Shown: positions 51,874 through 60,614, numbered from the stretch's first letter. The stretch: 64,000 nucleotides of DNA from Emticicia sp051209875 (GCF_051209875.1 NZ_JBNTQY010000001.1:2294001-2358000); one strand, 5' to 3'. Program-made: numbers and translations. The notes: a model not told the origin generated them from the sequence alone.

Positions 51874-52806
51874 TTATTCTTGAATATTTTGCTTTTTACT
51901 CCAATAATTGGCTAATAATGAGCCTGTTACGTTCATTGTTGGGCCAAAAATTGCTGATGCCAATCCTACAGTTGCAATTTTCCCCATCTCATTGGCTAAT
52001 GCTGAAGCCAAACCTGCATTTTGCATACCAACTTCTAATGCAACTGCTCTTGCATCAGCTTCATTAAGTTTTAAAAGTTTTGCCGAAAAGTACCCTAAAA
52101 AATAACCAAACACATTATGTACAATTACCACAATGATTAAAATTATACCCACAGATTTGAGCGAAGCTGCACCACTGGCTGTTACAACTAAAATGATATA
52201 GGCAATCCCTAACATCGAAAAGACAGGCAAAAAAGTAATGATTTTCTTTATAAATGCAGGGAAAATCTTATTAACCGCCAAACCTATCACAATCGGAATA
52301 ATGACCAACTGTGCCATATCCCATAACATTTTCCAGAAATCTACTTCAATCAAGCTTCCTCCTAATACTTTCATCAGAAAAGGAGTAAGTACTGGAGCAA
52401 GCAACGTGGCCATTGTAGTGATAGTGATAGAAAGTGCCACATTTGCTTTCGCCATCAATGCCATGACATTTGAAGCCAAACCACTTGGACTACAACCAAT
52501 TAAGATGATACCGGCAGCAATTTCAGCTGGAAAGTAGAATATTCGTGAGAGAAAAAAGCCTAAAAGTGGCATAATTGTAAACTGGCAAACGAGTCCAATA
52601 ATTACTTTTCGTGGTGATTTGAATATTTCAACAAAATCATTGAATGTCATTGTTGCTCCCATTCCTAGCATGATTACCTGCAAAAATGGTTTAATAAATG
52701 TATTAAGTTTAATACCTGCGATACTATTGAATGTATCAGGGAAATTATACCCAATAATTACAAGGAGAATGATGCTTATGGTGTACCAGTAGTCTTTTAT
52801 TTTCAT
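51874..52806 (-). CDS. BASS-family (bile acid:Na+ symporter-like) transporter
   Basis: A 310-residue inner-membrane protein with about 9-10 hydrophobic helices. QVIMLGMGATMTFNDF and AAGIILIGCSPSGLASNVMALMAKANVALSI are the signature segments of the bile acid:sodium symporter fold; the latter includes the Pro-containing crossover of TM4. ALEVGMQNAGLASALA is the second crossover (TM9). Bacterial members carry organic acids such as pantoate, 2-keto acids or bile acids using Na+. It is first in the minus-strand operon with RraA-like, dehydratase and FAH genes, so uptake of a sugar acid or export of a keto-acid product is plausible. Confidence 0.9.
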   Translation of the reverse strand: MKIKDYWYTISIILLVIIGYNFPDTFNSIAGIKLNTFIKPFLQVIMLGMGATMTFNDFVEIFKSPRKVIIGLVCQFTIMPLLGFFLSRIFYFPAEIAAGIILIGCSPSGLASNVMALMAKANVALSITITTMATLLAPVLTPFLMKVLGGSLIEVDFWKMLWDMAQLVIIPIVIGLAVNKIFPAFIKKIITFLPVFSMLGIAYIILVVTASGAASLKSVGIILIIVVIVHNVFGYFLGYFSAKLLKLNEADARAVALEVGMQNAGLASALANEMGKIATVGLASAIFGPTMNVTGSLLANYWSKKQNIQE

Positions 52807-53170
52807 ATTTATGTTGAGTTAGGTATATTTCTGATGGGGATTTAGAAATATTGGGTAGGTTTAAAATAAATACATCCAGAATTAGAGTAACCAATTCTCG
52901 AATGTTGAATGTATATAATATTAATCTCGGCGAAGGTACAGTTAGTCTATTTGCAAAACTTCCAAATTTGAACAGTGTGAATTTTTGTAATTATTTTCAT
53001 AAATAATTGAATTATTTCTACTTGAATTTGAGAGGAAAATTTTATAGAAATGCCATAGTTTTAGCCATAGAAATGGCTATTGTATTAAAACAATTTCCAT
53101 TGTTTTTAGTAGATTAAAGAAATGTTACGATTATTTAAGGGCGATTATTTATGGGGAGGAAAAACGTGGT

Positions 53171-53197
53171 GGAGTCTTTACTTCTTAGAAAGACTCC
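53171..53197. terminator. Hairpin downstream of the cyclophilin-like lipoprotein gene
   Basis: GGAGTCTTT/AAAGACTCC around a 9-base loop, 63 bases past the minus-strand stop. No T-tract. A smaller AGCCAT/ATGGCT hairpin lies about 100 bases further on. The 450-base gap contains no convincing gene. Confidence 0.45.
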
Positions 53198-53259
53198 GAT
53201 AGAAATTGACTTATATCTTTATTTTTAATTCTTTTTGGAAATAGTCCTTTTACGAACTT

Positions 53260-53727
53260 TTATTTGTCTATCGATTCAAATGAAATTGTAACATTTCCTG
53301 TTCCGAGTGCAGATGCAAGCCCAGTGGCATCATCTATTTTGCCGATTTTCGTATAACTATAGGAAGTGGAAAAGCTTTTATAAAAAAGAACCAGTGTATT
53401 TGAACCATACAACATGAGGTCACCAGATTGAATACTTGCAGGAACAGAGGCGTTGGTTAAAAGGCTTTTTGGTAGTTGTGCATACTTTTCATTGGCATTA
53501 AGTTCATTCATTTTAAGTGTCAAAGGTAAAAGTTTAGTGAACTCAAATGTGGTTGAGTTATTTGATAGCGTGGCTTTGAAAGATTTTTCGCCAATTTTGA
53601 TGTTTATATTTGTTATCATATTTCTTTCGATTTTAATATCATCTAAATTAGCATTATTCTTTCCACAAAATGCCAAACAAAGTATTATTGCAAATACAAT
53701 TGGAAGAGATATAAATGTTTGTTTCAT
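53260..53727 (-). CDS. Cyclophilin-like-fold lipoprotein
   Basis: A protein of 155 residues. The signal peptide ends at a lipobox, CLAFC (Cys about residue 21). The mature part starts NINIKIGEKSFKATLSNNSTT and has the strongly conserved run PLTLKMNELNANEKYAQLP, then SIQSGDLMLYGSNTLVLFYK and SYSYTKIGKIDDATGLASAL, typical of the cyclophilin-like domain (Cyclophil_like2) proteins often found beside oxidoreductases and acyltransferases. Its role is not established; prolyl isomerase activity is unlikely to be assumed. It follows the acetyltransferase gene by 15 bases on the same strand. Confidence 0.87.
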   Translation of the reverse strand: MKQTFISLPIVFAIILCLAFCGKNNANLDDIKIERNMITNINIKIGEKSFKATLSNNSTTFEFTKLLPLTLKMNELNANEKYAQLPKSLLTNASVPASIQSGDLMLYGSNTLVLFYKSFSTSYSYTKIGKIDDATGLASALGTGNVTISFESIDK

Positions 53728-53742
53728 ATTTGTAACATTTAA

Positions 53743-54330
53743 TTAATTAACTTCATCCATTAAACCTGATAGATTCTTAATAATTTTGGCAGGAATACCA
53801 GCAACAACTGTATTGTCTGGCACATCTTTGGTTACTACCGAACCTGCTGCTACCACTGAGTTTTCTCCGATCGTTACTCCTGGTAAAATTGTTGCACTGG
53901 CTCCAATCCAAGCATTTCGTTTGATAAGTATTGGTTTTAATAATAGTGCTTTACGCTCTGAAGGTGCGGTAGGATGACTTTCTGTAATAAGACTCACTTT
54001 AGGTGCAATCATTACATCATCTTCAATGGTAATACTACCTAAATCAAGAAATGTACAATCGTGATTGATGAATATATTTTTTCCAAACTTAATATATCGA
54101 CCAAAATTTGTATGAAAAGGAGTAAAAACAGTAGTAGTTTTATCTATTTCTGCTCCAATTATTTTACTTAACAGTTCTCTGATTTTTTCATCTTCTGTGG
54201 CATTATTTAATTCAACAACAAACTTTTTAGTCAATGAAACCGCTTCCATAATTTTTGAATACTCTGGGTCATCAAAGGAAATGATTTCACCAATTTGCAT
54301 TCTTTCGAAAATATCTTTTTTTGTGGCCAT
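53743..54330 (-). CDS. Sugar O-acetyltransferase (maltose acetyltransferase/LbH family)
   Basis: A 195-residue left-handed beta-helix acetyltransferase. N-terminal Mac-type segment: KKDIFERMQIGEIISFDDPEY. The hexapeptide repeats are FGKNIFINHDCTFLDLGSI, ITIEDDVMIAPKVSLI and ATILPGVTIGENSVVAAGSVV, ending AGIPAKIIKNL. The catalytic His is in TESHPTAPSERK. These trimeric enzymes move an acetyl group from acetyl-CoA to sugars such as maltose or galactosides, or to other hydroxyl compounds, in the cytoplasm. It forms a two-gene operon with the cyclophilin-like lipoprotein. Confidence 0.9.
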   Translation of the reverse strand: MATKKDIFERMQIGEIISFDDPEYSKIMEAVSLTKKFVVELNNATEDEKIRELLSKIIGAEIDKTTTVFTPFHTNFGRYIKFGKNIFINHDCTFLDLGSITIEDDVMIAPKVSLITESHPTAPSERKALLLKPILIKRNAWIGASATILPGVTIGENSVVAAGSVVTKDVPDNTVVAGIPAKIIKNLSGLMDEVN

Positions 54331-54549
54331 TTTTTTTATTAAAGAGAATATTAAATTTCTAAATCAAAAGGCATTTTCCGATTACTTTTGTCCATTACCG
54401 CAAAAAAATGAATTTGCAAATGGTGCCTAAAAAATACCAAAACACGCCATTATCGGCTTTGCGTCAACTGGAAAGGTTTTCAAAATAATATTAAAATGTA
54501 TGTTTTCATTATTGATCTAAATTATCTTGTAATAATGTTGTTAACCTTT

Positions 54550-55443
54550 TCAATTTAAATTTCTATATTCATGAGGTGTCATTCCAAATTTTTGCTTGAA
54601 ATAGCGTGTAAAATGCTGTGGATATTTAAAACCAAGTTCACATGCAATTTCACTAATTGACCTATCTTTCTCAAATAACCTTTCTTTAATCAGGTCTAAA
54701 TGTTTTAGTTGGATGTACTCTAAAGCTGTTTTTCCAGTTTCTTTTTTTACTAAATCCCCAAAATAATTGTGAGATAGACTGAGTTCATCTGCAAAGTACG
54801 CAACCGATGGTATGCCAATTTTTTGAAGTTTTTCGCTTGAGAGATAATTGATGAGCATTTCATTAAATTGCTCAATGATTGAATGCCCTACATTTTCTCT
54901 GGTGATGAATTGACGGTCATAAAATCGTTGAAAGTATTTTAATAATAATTCAAGATTAGCGACTATAATTTTTTTGCTATGCTTATCAATATTTTGTTTG
55001 ATTTCAGCCTCAATATTAGAAAAACATATATTAACAGTTTCTCGTTCTTTTTCTGAAAGATGCAACGCTTCGTTTGATTTATAGCTAAAAAAAGAGTAAT
55101 CGTTCATTTGTTTGGCTAATGAAGTGCCTTTTAAAATGTCACGATGAAAGATTAACGCCATGCCATAAGGCTGATGTAATTCACCTTCTGGTTCATTCGT
55201 AACGATTTGTTCGGGAGCAAAAAAAACAACCGTACCCTCATCATAATCATAATATTTTAATCCATATCTCAAATCTCCACACTTGCTATCTTTTATGATG
55301 ATAGCATAAAAATTTAGCAAAAACTTACTTCTCCTAATCAAATTCGACTTGTTCAAATCTACTATACTTATCAGCGGATGTAAGGTTGGATTATTGAACG
55401 TTTCGTTATACTTTCTAATGGTATCGTAGGAAATCATTGACAT
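54550..55443 (-). CDS. AraC-family regulator, divergent from a barrel-protein gene (paralogue C)
   Basis: About 297 residues; the ATG giving MSMISYDTIRKYNE was chosen because an upstream TTG lies on top of the -7 element and the other paralogues start at an equivalent place. Signature words: LHPLISIVDLNKS, IIKDSKCGDLRYGLKYYDYD, VFFAPEQIVTN, HNYFGDLVKKETGKTALEYIQ, and ISEIACELGFKYPQHFTRYFKQKFGMTPHEY. It is a sister of the regulators at 35.1 and 41.7 kb. It is divergent from barrel-protein copy 3, with the shared 21-bp-spaced operator between them. Confidence 0.92.
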   Translation of the reverse strand: MSMISYDTIRKYNETFNNPTLHPLISIVDLNKSNLIRRSKFLLNFYAIIIKDSKCGDLRYGLKYYDYDEGTVVFFAPEQIVTNEPEGELHQPYGMALIFHRDILKGTSLAKQMNDYSFFSYKSNEALHLSEKERETVNICFSNIEAEIKQNIDKHSKKIIVANLELLLKYFQRFYDRQFITRENVGHSIIEQFNEMLINYLSSEKLQKIGIPSVAYFADELSLSHNYFGDLVKKETGKTALEYIQLKHLDLIKERLFEKDRSISEIACELGFKYPQHFTRYFKQKFGMTPHEYRNLN

Positions 55444-55464
55444 AGAATTTTTATTAGAACCAAA

Positions 55465-55472
55465 CAAACTTA
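55465..55472 (-). promoter_or_regulatory. -7 element of AraC paralogue C
   Basis: Minus strand TAAGTTTG, a perfect TAnnTTTG; 31 bp from the distal operator repeat, as at locus B. Confidence 0.5.
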
Positions 55473-55503
55473 TATATTAAACCATTGTCTTGATTTAAGA
55501 ACT

Positions 55504-55536
55504 GTGAAATTGGTAATAAATTCAGTGAAATTGATA
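55504..55536 (+). promoter_or_regulatory. Putative AraC operator C
   Basis: GTGAAATTGGTA (55504-55515) and GTGAAATTGATA (55525-55536), starts 21 bp apart; these two copies match each other at 11 of 12 bases. The proximal copy ends exactly 23 bp before the target -7 element. Confidence 0.72.
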
Positions 55537-55559
55537 AAATATCACTTTTTAAACTGCAG

Positions 55560-55567
55560 TAACTTTG
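55560..55567 (+). promoter_or_regulatory. -7 element of barrel-protein gene copy 3
   Basis: TAACTTTG, a perfect TAnnTTTG, 33 bases before the ATG. Confidence 0.55.
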
Positions 55568-55600
55568 TAAAAAAAACATTTTAAATACAATTAATAGCTA

Positions 55601-56380
55601 ATGATTAGATTTTCGACTCTTAAAATTACATGTTTACTTATTTTTTCAACGCTTGTTAGTTTAGCACAAACACAAGACAGTACAAATACCCAAGCTGCGA
55701 CTACCTTTTCGGGTTCAGTAGGATTGACTAATAATGGTTTTTCAATCATTCCTACTTTTTCATTAAATAACCCTGCTGTCATTATGAATTTTTCTTGGAG
55801 AAAAAAGCGGTTAAGCTTTGACCCAGATATTAGACTTGTACCAGATGCAAGTAAAGGTGGTTTATTATTTTGGTTGAGGTATAGGATTATCGAAAAACAA
55901 AAATTTAGTTTAAGACTCGGTACTCATCCTGCATTTACACTGATACATCGCAATGTTACTGAAAATGGTAAGACAACTGAAATTACCGAAATGCTAAGAT
56001 TTCTTGCCTTTGAAATAGTACCAAATTATCAGATTACCCCAAATTGGGGAATTGGTGCAACTTATTTACAAGGTAATGGCCTCCAAAATCATGGACCACA
56101 ATTGACACGAGTTTTGTTTCTAAATACCAATATTGCAAACATAAAACTGAGTGAAAATTTCAGGTTTCAACTAATTCCGTCGGTATTTTTCCTATATACA
56201 GATGGTTATAGAGGTAACTATTTTTCTGCGACGGGAATCCTTTCTAATAAAAAGTGGCCTTTTGCTTTACAATCCACCATAAATCAAACTTTTAAATCGG
56301 ATGTGCCTAATAATCAGAATTTTATGTGGAATGTAATGGTGAGTTACAACTTTAGTAAGAAGATAATGCGTATAAAATAA
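55601..56380 (+). CDS. Putative outer-membrane beta-barrel protein, AraC-linked family (copy 3)
   Basis: A 259-residue protein with a signal peptide (about 1-23, ending VSLAQ). Shared family words: G-L-T-N-N-G-F-S-I-I-P-T-F-S-L-N-N-P-A, LSFDPDIRLVPD, GLLFWLRYRIIEKQKFSLRLGTHPAF, and a C-terminal strand set ending FMWNVMVSYNFSK, whose final aromatic-rich strand resembles an outer-membrane insertion signal. Divergent from AraC paralogue C. The next gene on the same strand is a GH78-like glycosidase about 120 bases away, so this barrel could take part in uptake or sensing of a rhamnose-containing substrate; that link is inference. Confidence 0.72.
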   Translation: MIRFSTLKITCLLIFSTLVSLAQTQDSTNTQAATTFSGSVGLTNNGFSIIPTFSLNNPAVIMNFSWRKKRLSFDPDIRLVPDASKGGLLFWLRYRIIEKQKFSLRLGTHPAFTLIHRNVTENGKTTEITEMLRFLAFEIVPNYQITPNWGIGATYLQGNGLQNHGPQLTRVLFLNTNIANIKLSENFRFQLIPSVFFLYTDGYRGNYFSATGILSNKKWPFALQSTINQTFKSDVPNNQNFMWNVMVSYNFSKKIMRIK

Positions 56381-56501
56381 TTAAAATTTGTGACATTTGG
56401 CAGAAGAGTACAGTAAGGTTTTTAATGATATATTGCATTATTTTGATATTAAATATTGTTATATGTGTTTATTAATACTCAAAAAATTCAACCTTAATAA
56501 A

Positions 56502-58895
56502 ATGAAAAAAAAGTATTTGTTTAGCTTACTTATTGTTCTGCTGACTTCTATTCTTGTAAAGGCTCAGTTTGGTCCTCCAACTGGCGAACCAGATGTAATT
56601 AACAAAAGATGGCACGCCTATTGGATAACTGTACCAAGTGCCACAAATGATGGATATGGTGTTTATTTATTTAGAAAAACTGTTGAAATAGCTACTAAGC
56701 CTACCAAATTTATAATTCATGTTTCGGCCGATAATAGGTATAAACTTTTTATCAACGAGAAATTTGTTTCATTAGGGCCGGCAAGAGGTGATTTGAATCA
56801 CTGGAATTACGAAACGGTTGATATTGCTCCTTATCTAAAAACTGGTAAAAATACCGTTGCTGCCCAAGTATGGAACGAAGGCGAATTTAAACCTGAAGCT
56901 CAAATTACTTACCGAACAGGTTTCATTTTACAAGGAGCAACTTCGGCTGAGTCGGCCATAAATACCAATAACTCTTGGCTTTGCGAAAAAGATAATAGCT
57001 ATGCTCCGATAAGATTTAATGTAAGAGCTTATTATGTTGCTGGTGCGGGTGAAGTACGGAACTTCAGTAATCAAATTAAGAATTGGCAAAGCGAATCATT
57101 TGATGATAGTAGTTGGCAAAAAGCAAAACTGATTGGCTCAGGTGTTCCTAAAAATATTTTGGGAGCATTTGGAACGATGAGCGGTTGGATGCTCGTGCCA
57201 TCAATTATTCCTCCAATGGAAATGAAAGACGAACGCCTCAATAAAGTGGTCGTTTCTGATGGAGCGATAACAATACCAGCTGGCTTTCCATCTGAAAGGA
57301 AGGAAATTACGATTCCCGCAAATACTGCTGCTAAGATTATTATAGATCAAAATTATTTGACAAATGCTTACCCAAATGCAGTTTTTAGTGGAGGTAAAAA
57401 TGCTTCAATTAGTATAAAATATGCTGAGACAATGTTTAATAAATATCCAGCAAAGGGTAATCGTAATGACACCCAAAATAAGGACTTTTTAGGGCGAACG
57501 GATAGTCTTATTTCTGATGGAAGTAAACTTCAAAAATTCACAACACTTACCTATAGAACTTATCGTTACATTCAATTAATCGTTACTACGAAAGATGAAC
57601 CTCTGATTTTGAATGATATTTTTGGGACATTTACAGGCTATCCATTCGAATTGAAAGCAAATACTACCAGTAAAGACCAAGAAATTAGTAATATTTTGAC
57701 CATCGGCTGGCGTACAGCTCGCTTGTGTGCGACTGAAACCTATATGGATTGTCCTTATTACGAACAATTGCAGTATATCGGGGATGGTCGAATACAGGCT
57801 TTGGTATCGCTTTTTAATAGCGGGGATGACCGATTAGTGAAAAATGCCCTCAACCTTATGGATTTTTCACGTCAGCCCGAAGGCGTGACACTCAGCCGCC
57901 ATCCTTCTTATACTCCACAATTCATCCCTACTTTTTCTTTATGGTATATAGGTATGTTGCATGATTATAGTCGCTATGGTAGTGATATTGATTTTGTGAA
58001 ATCAAAAATTGGAGGAACTCGCCAAATTTTAGATTATTTCAAGACCTATCAACAAGCAGATGGCTCTTTAAAAAATGTACCACAATGGATGTTTACTGAT
58101 TGGGTTGATAATTCAAAAGAATGGAGGTCGGGCATTGGGCCAATGAGTGAAAATGGCACATCAGCAGTACTTGATTTTCAATTGCTATGGGCGTATCAAG
58201 TGGCGACTGATTTAGAGTTGAAATTAGGAAATATTGCCTTTGCCACACAGTATCAGAAAGCTATCGAACAACTCAAAAAAACGATTCGAACTAAATATTA
58301 CGATGCTTCTAAAAAGTTATTTGCCGACCGTGAAGAAAAAGATACTTTTTCTCAACATACTAATTCATTGGCCATTCTAACAGGTATTACATCGCCTTTA
58401 GAAACAAAAGAAATTGCTCAACAACTCATCAATAATAAAGATTTAGCTTCGGCTTCAATTTATTTTAAATACTATTTACACCAAGCTTTAATCAAAGCAG
58501 GTTTCGGAAATGATTATTTGAAATGGTTAGATAAATGGCGTGAAAATATTAATATGGGACTAACTACTTGGGCAGAAACGTCTGATGTAGATAAAACTCG
58601 CTCCGATTGTCATGCTTGGGGTTCGAGCCCAAATATTGAATTTTACCGTACAATATTAGGAATTGACAGCGATGGACTTGGTTTTTCAAAAGTAAAAATT
58701 ACACCACATCTTGGGCAAATGACTGATATTGGTGGTAGTATTCCACACCCAAAAGGAAATATTTCTACTAACTATAAATTAGAAAACGGGAAATGGAAAA
58801 TTCAGATTGAATTACCTAAAACTATTACAGGTAATCTTGTTTGGAATGGAAAAACAGTAGCTCTCAAAGAAGGTATCAATCAATTAAACCTCTAA
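56502..58895 (+). CDS. GH78-like alpha-L-rhamnosidase family protein
   Basis: About 797 residues from the ATG that gives MKKKYLFSLLIVLLTSILVKAQ, a clear signal peptide; an earlier in-frame start would bury it. N-terminal beta-sandwich domains (about 35-330: RWHAYWITVPSATNDG, FRKTVEIATKP, FIINEKFV-like sugar-binding strands) precede an (alpha/alpha)6 barrel (about 420-720) with CATETYMDCPYYEQLQYIGDGR and later LTTWAETSDVDKTRSDCHAWG, followed by a C-terminal beta domain beginning FSKVKITPHLG. These are GH78 landmarks with the acidic catalytic region. The protein would release terminal L-rhamnose from plant glycans or glycosides outside the cytoplasm. Confidence 0.88.
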   Translation: MKKKYLFSLLIVLLTSILVKAQFGPPTGEPDVINKRWHAYWITVPSATNDGYGVYLFRKTVEIATKPTKFIIHVSADNRYKLFINEKFVSLGPARGDLNHWNYETVDIAPYLKTGKNTVAAQVWNEGEFKPEAQITYRTGFILQGATSAESAINTNNSWLCEKDNSYAPIRFNVRAYYVAGAGEVRNFSNQIKNWQSESFDDSSWQKAKLIGSGVPKNILGAFGTMSGWMLVPSIIPPMEMKDERLNKVVVSDGAITIPAGFPSERKEITIPANTAAKIIIDQNYLTNAYPNAVFSGGKNASISIKYAETMFNKYPAKGNRNDTQNKDFLGRTDSLISDGSKLQKFTTLTYRTYRYIQLIVTTKDEPLILNDIFGTFTGYPFELKANTTSKDQEISNILTIGWRTARLCATETYMDCPYYEQLQYIGDGRIQALVSLFNSGDDRLVKNALNLMDFSRQPEGVTLSRHPSYTPQFIPTFSLWYIGMLHDYSRYGSDIDFVKSKIGGTRQILDYFKTYQQADGSLKNVPQWMFTDWVDNSKEWRSGIGPMSENGTSAVLDFQLLWAYQVATDLELKLGNIAFATQYQKAIEQLKKTIRTKYYDASKKLFADREEKDTFSQHTNSLAILTGITSPLETKEIAQQLINNKDLASASIYFKYYLHQALIKAGFGNDYLKWLDKWRENINMGLTTWAETSDVDKTRSDCHAWGSSPNIEFYRTILGIDSDGLGFSKVKITPHLGQMTDIGGSIPHPKGNISTNYKLENGKWKIQIELPKTITGNLVWNGKTVALKEGINQLNL

Positions 58896-58906
58896 CCATC
58901 AAAGTA

Positions 58907-60571
58907 ATGGCATCAATCATCAATAGAAGACAAGCATTATCTCAACTATCATTAACATTAGTTGGTGCTGCTTTTTCAACAAATGTATTTTCATCACAAA
59001 AAATATTTGGAGCTTCGTCTATCATCGAGGAATTTGTAAATGCTGAAACCAATTTTGGCAAAATAAAAGGATATCGAGAAAATGGAGTAAATATTTTTAA
59101 AGGAATTCCTTATGCGGGCAAAACATCAGAAGATAGACGTTTCCGCCGTCCTGCCCCGCTTGAACCTTGGACGGGAGTGAAAGAAACCCTAACTCTTGGA
59201 GCTCCAGCCATACAAAATCCAAGAAGAAATGAGCCTGCTCCTTCGGAAGATTGCCTTTTCTTAAATGTTTGGACACCAGCCAACGACCATAAGAAACGTC
59301 CAGTTATGTTTTATAATCATGGCGGTGGTTTTGTGATTGGCTCGGGTGGTTCAGGTGGACAAGACGGGGCAAATCTTGCTCGACATTTTGATGTGGTTGT
59401 CGTAGAAACCAATCATCGTTTGGGCTTATTAGGCTTTTTGTATTTAGATGAATTAGGAGGAGCTGATTACGCTGGTTCGGGTAATAACGGAATGTTGGAT
59501 ATTGTAGAAGGCCTAAAATGGGTGAACCAGAATATTGCCAATTTTGGCGGAGATCCAAATAATGTTATGATTTGGGGAGAATCGGGTGGTGGAGCAAAAA
59601 CATCTTGTTTGTATGCAATGCCGTCGGCAGCACCTTATTTCAATAAGGCTTCGATTGAAAGTGGCCCAGGTGTGCGAATGACTCCAAAAGAAGTAGCAGC
59701 AGAAACTACATTGATGCTTTTAAAAGAGCTAAATATCGACCCTAAAGATTGGAAAAAGATTTTGGATGTGCCAGCCAGCAAATTATTAGAAATGCAAGGA
59801 AAACTTCCTTTTGTACCACCATTTGTTGAGAAAAATAAAAATCAAGGATTTATGAGAAGAAACTACGGCGGCTTTGGCCCTGTGGTTGATGGAAAAGCCT
59901 TGCCTAATAATCCATTTGACCCAACTGCTCCTGTGATTTCTAAGAATAAACCACTTTTAGTGGGTTGGAATGAAGATGAATGGGCATTTTTTGCTTGGGA
60001 AAGAAAGGAAACGGAATTTGCTACGTACGATTTTGAGGCCTTACACAAAAAATTTGAACCAACGTATGGTACAAATACGCAAAAAATAATTGACACTTAC
60101 CGAAAAGCAAGGCCAAGTGCTTCAGCAGCAGATATTTACATTGCTATTTCATCAATTACGATGATGGGTTTAGGGTCGGTTGAAATTGCTGAGAAAAAAG
60201 TTAAACAAGGCGGGGCAAATGTTTATCTGTATAATTTTGGGTATAAATCTGAAGTGAAAATTCCAAATACAGATTATCCGATGGGGACTCCTCACGCAAT
60301 GGATATTAGTTTTAAATTCTTCAATGAATCTGCTGATAAACCAAGTTTCTTTGGTGGAAACAAGCCAGAGAGAGTTACGGCCTCGCATAATTTCGCCGAA
60401 TTATGGACCAACTTTGCAAAAACAGGTAAACCTTTTGCTAAAGATGCTCCAGAATGGAAACCTTATAACCTGAAAGATAGACCTACCATGCGTATTGATA
60501 CCAAATTGGAGGTATTAAATGATAGATTTAAAGATGAATTGAAAGTTTGGCGTGAATTGGATAAACTGTAA
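58907..60571 (+). CDS. Exported type-B carboxylesterase
   Basis: About 554 residues. The Tat-like signal NRRQALSQLSLTLVGAAFS follows the chosen ATG, which is 11 bases after the rhamnosidase stop; an earlier start would overlap that gene. Carboxylesterase type-B motifs: GIPYAGKTSEDRRFRRP, EDCLFLNVWTP, VMFYNHGGGFVIGSGGSG (oxyanion hole), the nucleophilic Ser in MIWGESGGGAKTS, and a late His in GTPHAMDISF. Such enzymes hydrolyse carboxylic esters, for example acyl groups on plant glycans or glycosides. Cotranscription with the rhamnosidase suggests joint action on an acylated rhamnose-bearing substrate. Confidence 0.9.
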   Translation: MASIINRRQALSQLSLTLVGAAFSTNVFSSQKIFGASSIIEEFVNAETNFGKIKGYRENGVNIFKGIPYAGKTSEDRRFRRPAPLEPWTGVKETLTLGAPAIQNPRRNEPAPSEDCLFLNVWTPANDHKKRPVMFYNHGGGFVIGSGGSGGQDGANLARHFDVVVVETNHRLGLLGFLYLDELGGADYAGSGNNGMLDIVEGLKWVNQNIANFGGDPNNVMIWGESGGGAKTSCLYAMPSAAPYFNKASIESGPGVRMTPKEVAAETTLMLLKELNIDPKDWKKILDVPASKLLEMQGKLPFVPPFVEKNKNQGFMRRNYGGFGPVVDGKALPNNPFDPTAPVISKNKPLLVGWNEDEWAFFAWERKETEFATYDFEALHKKFEPTYGTNTQKIIDTYRKARPSASAADIYIAISSITMMGLGSVEIAEKKVKQGGANVYLYNFGYKSEVKIPNTDYPMGTPHAMDISFKFFNESADKPSFFGGNKPERVTASHNFAELWTNFAKTGKPFAKDAPEWKPYNLKDRPTMRIDTKLEVLNDRFKDELKVWRELDKL

Positions 60572-60614
60572 AGAAAAAGGCTAATAATTTATAGAAAAGA
60601 TTGTAGTATTTATC

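Noticed and set aside
53122..53202. 26-codon frame (begins MLRLFKGDY) in the gap after the BASS operon
   Set aside because: It overlaps a hairpin, has no promoter match or recognisable family, and frames of this size are expected by chance.
56397..56501. Extended N-terminus of the rhamnosidase-like protein
   Set aside because: It uses a TTG start and would place a clear signal peptide 35 residues inside the protein.
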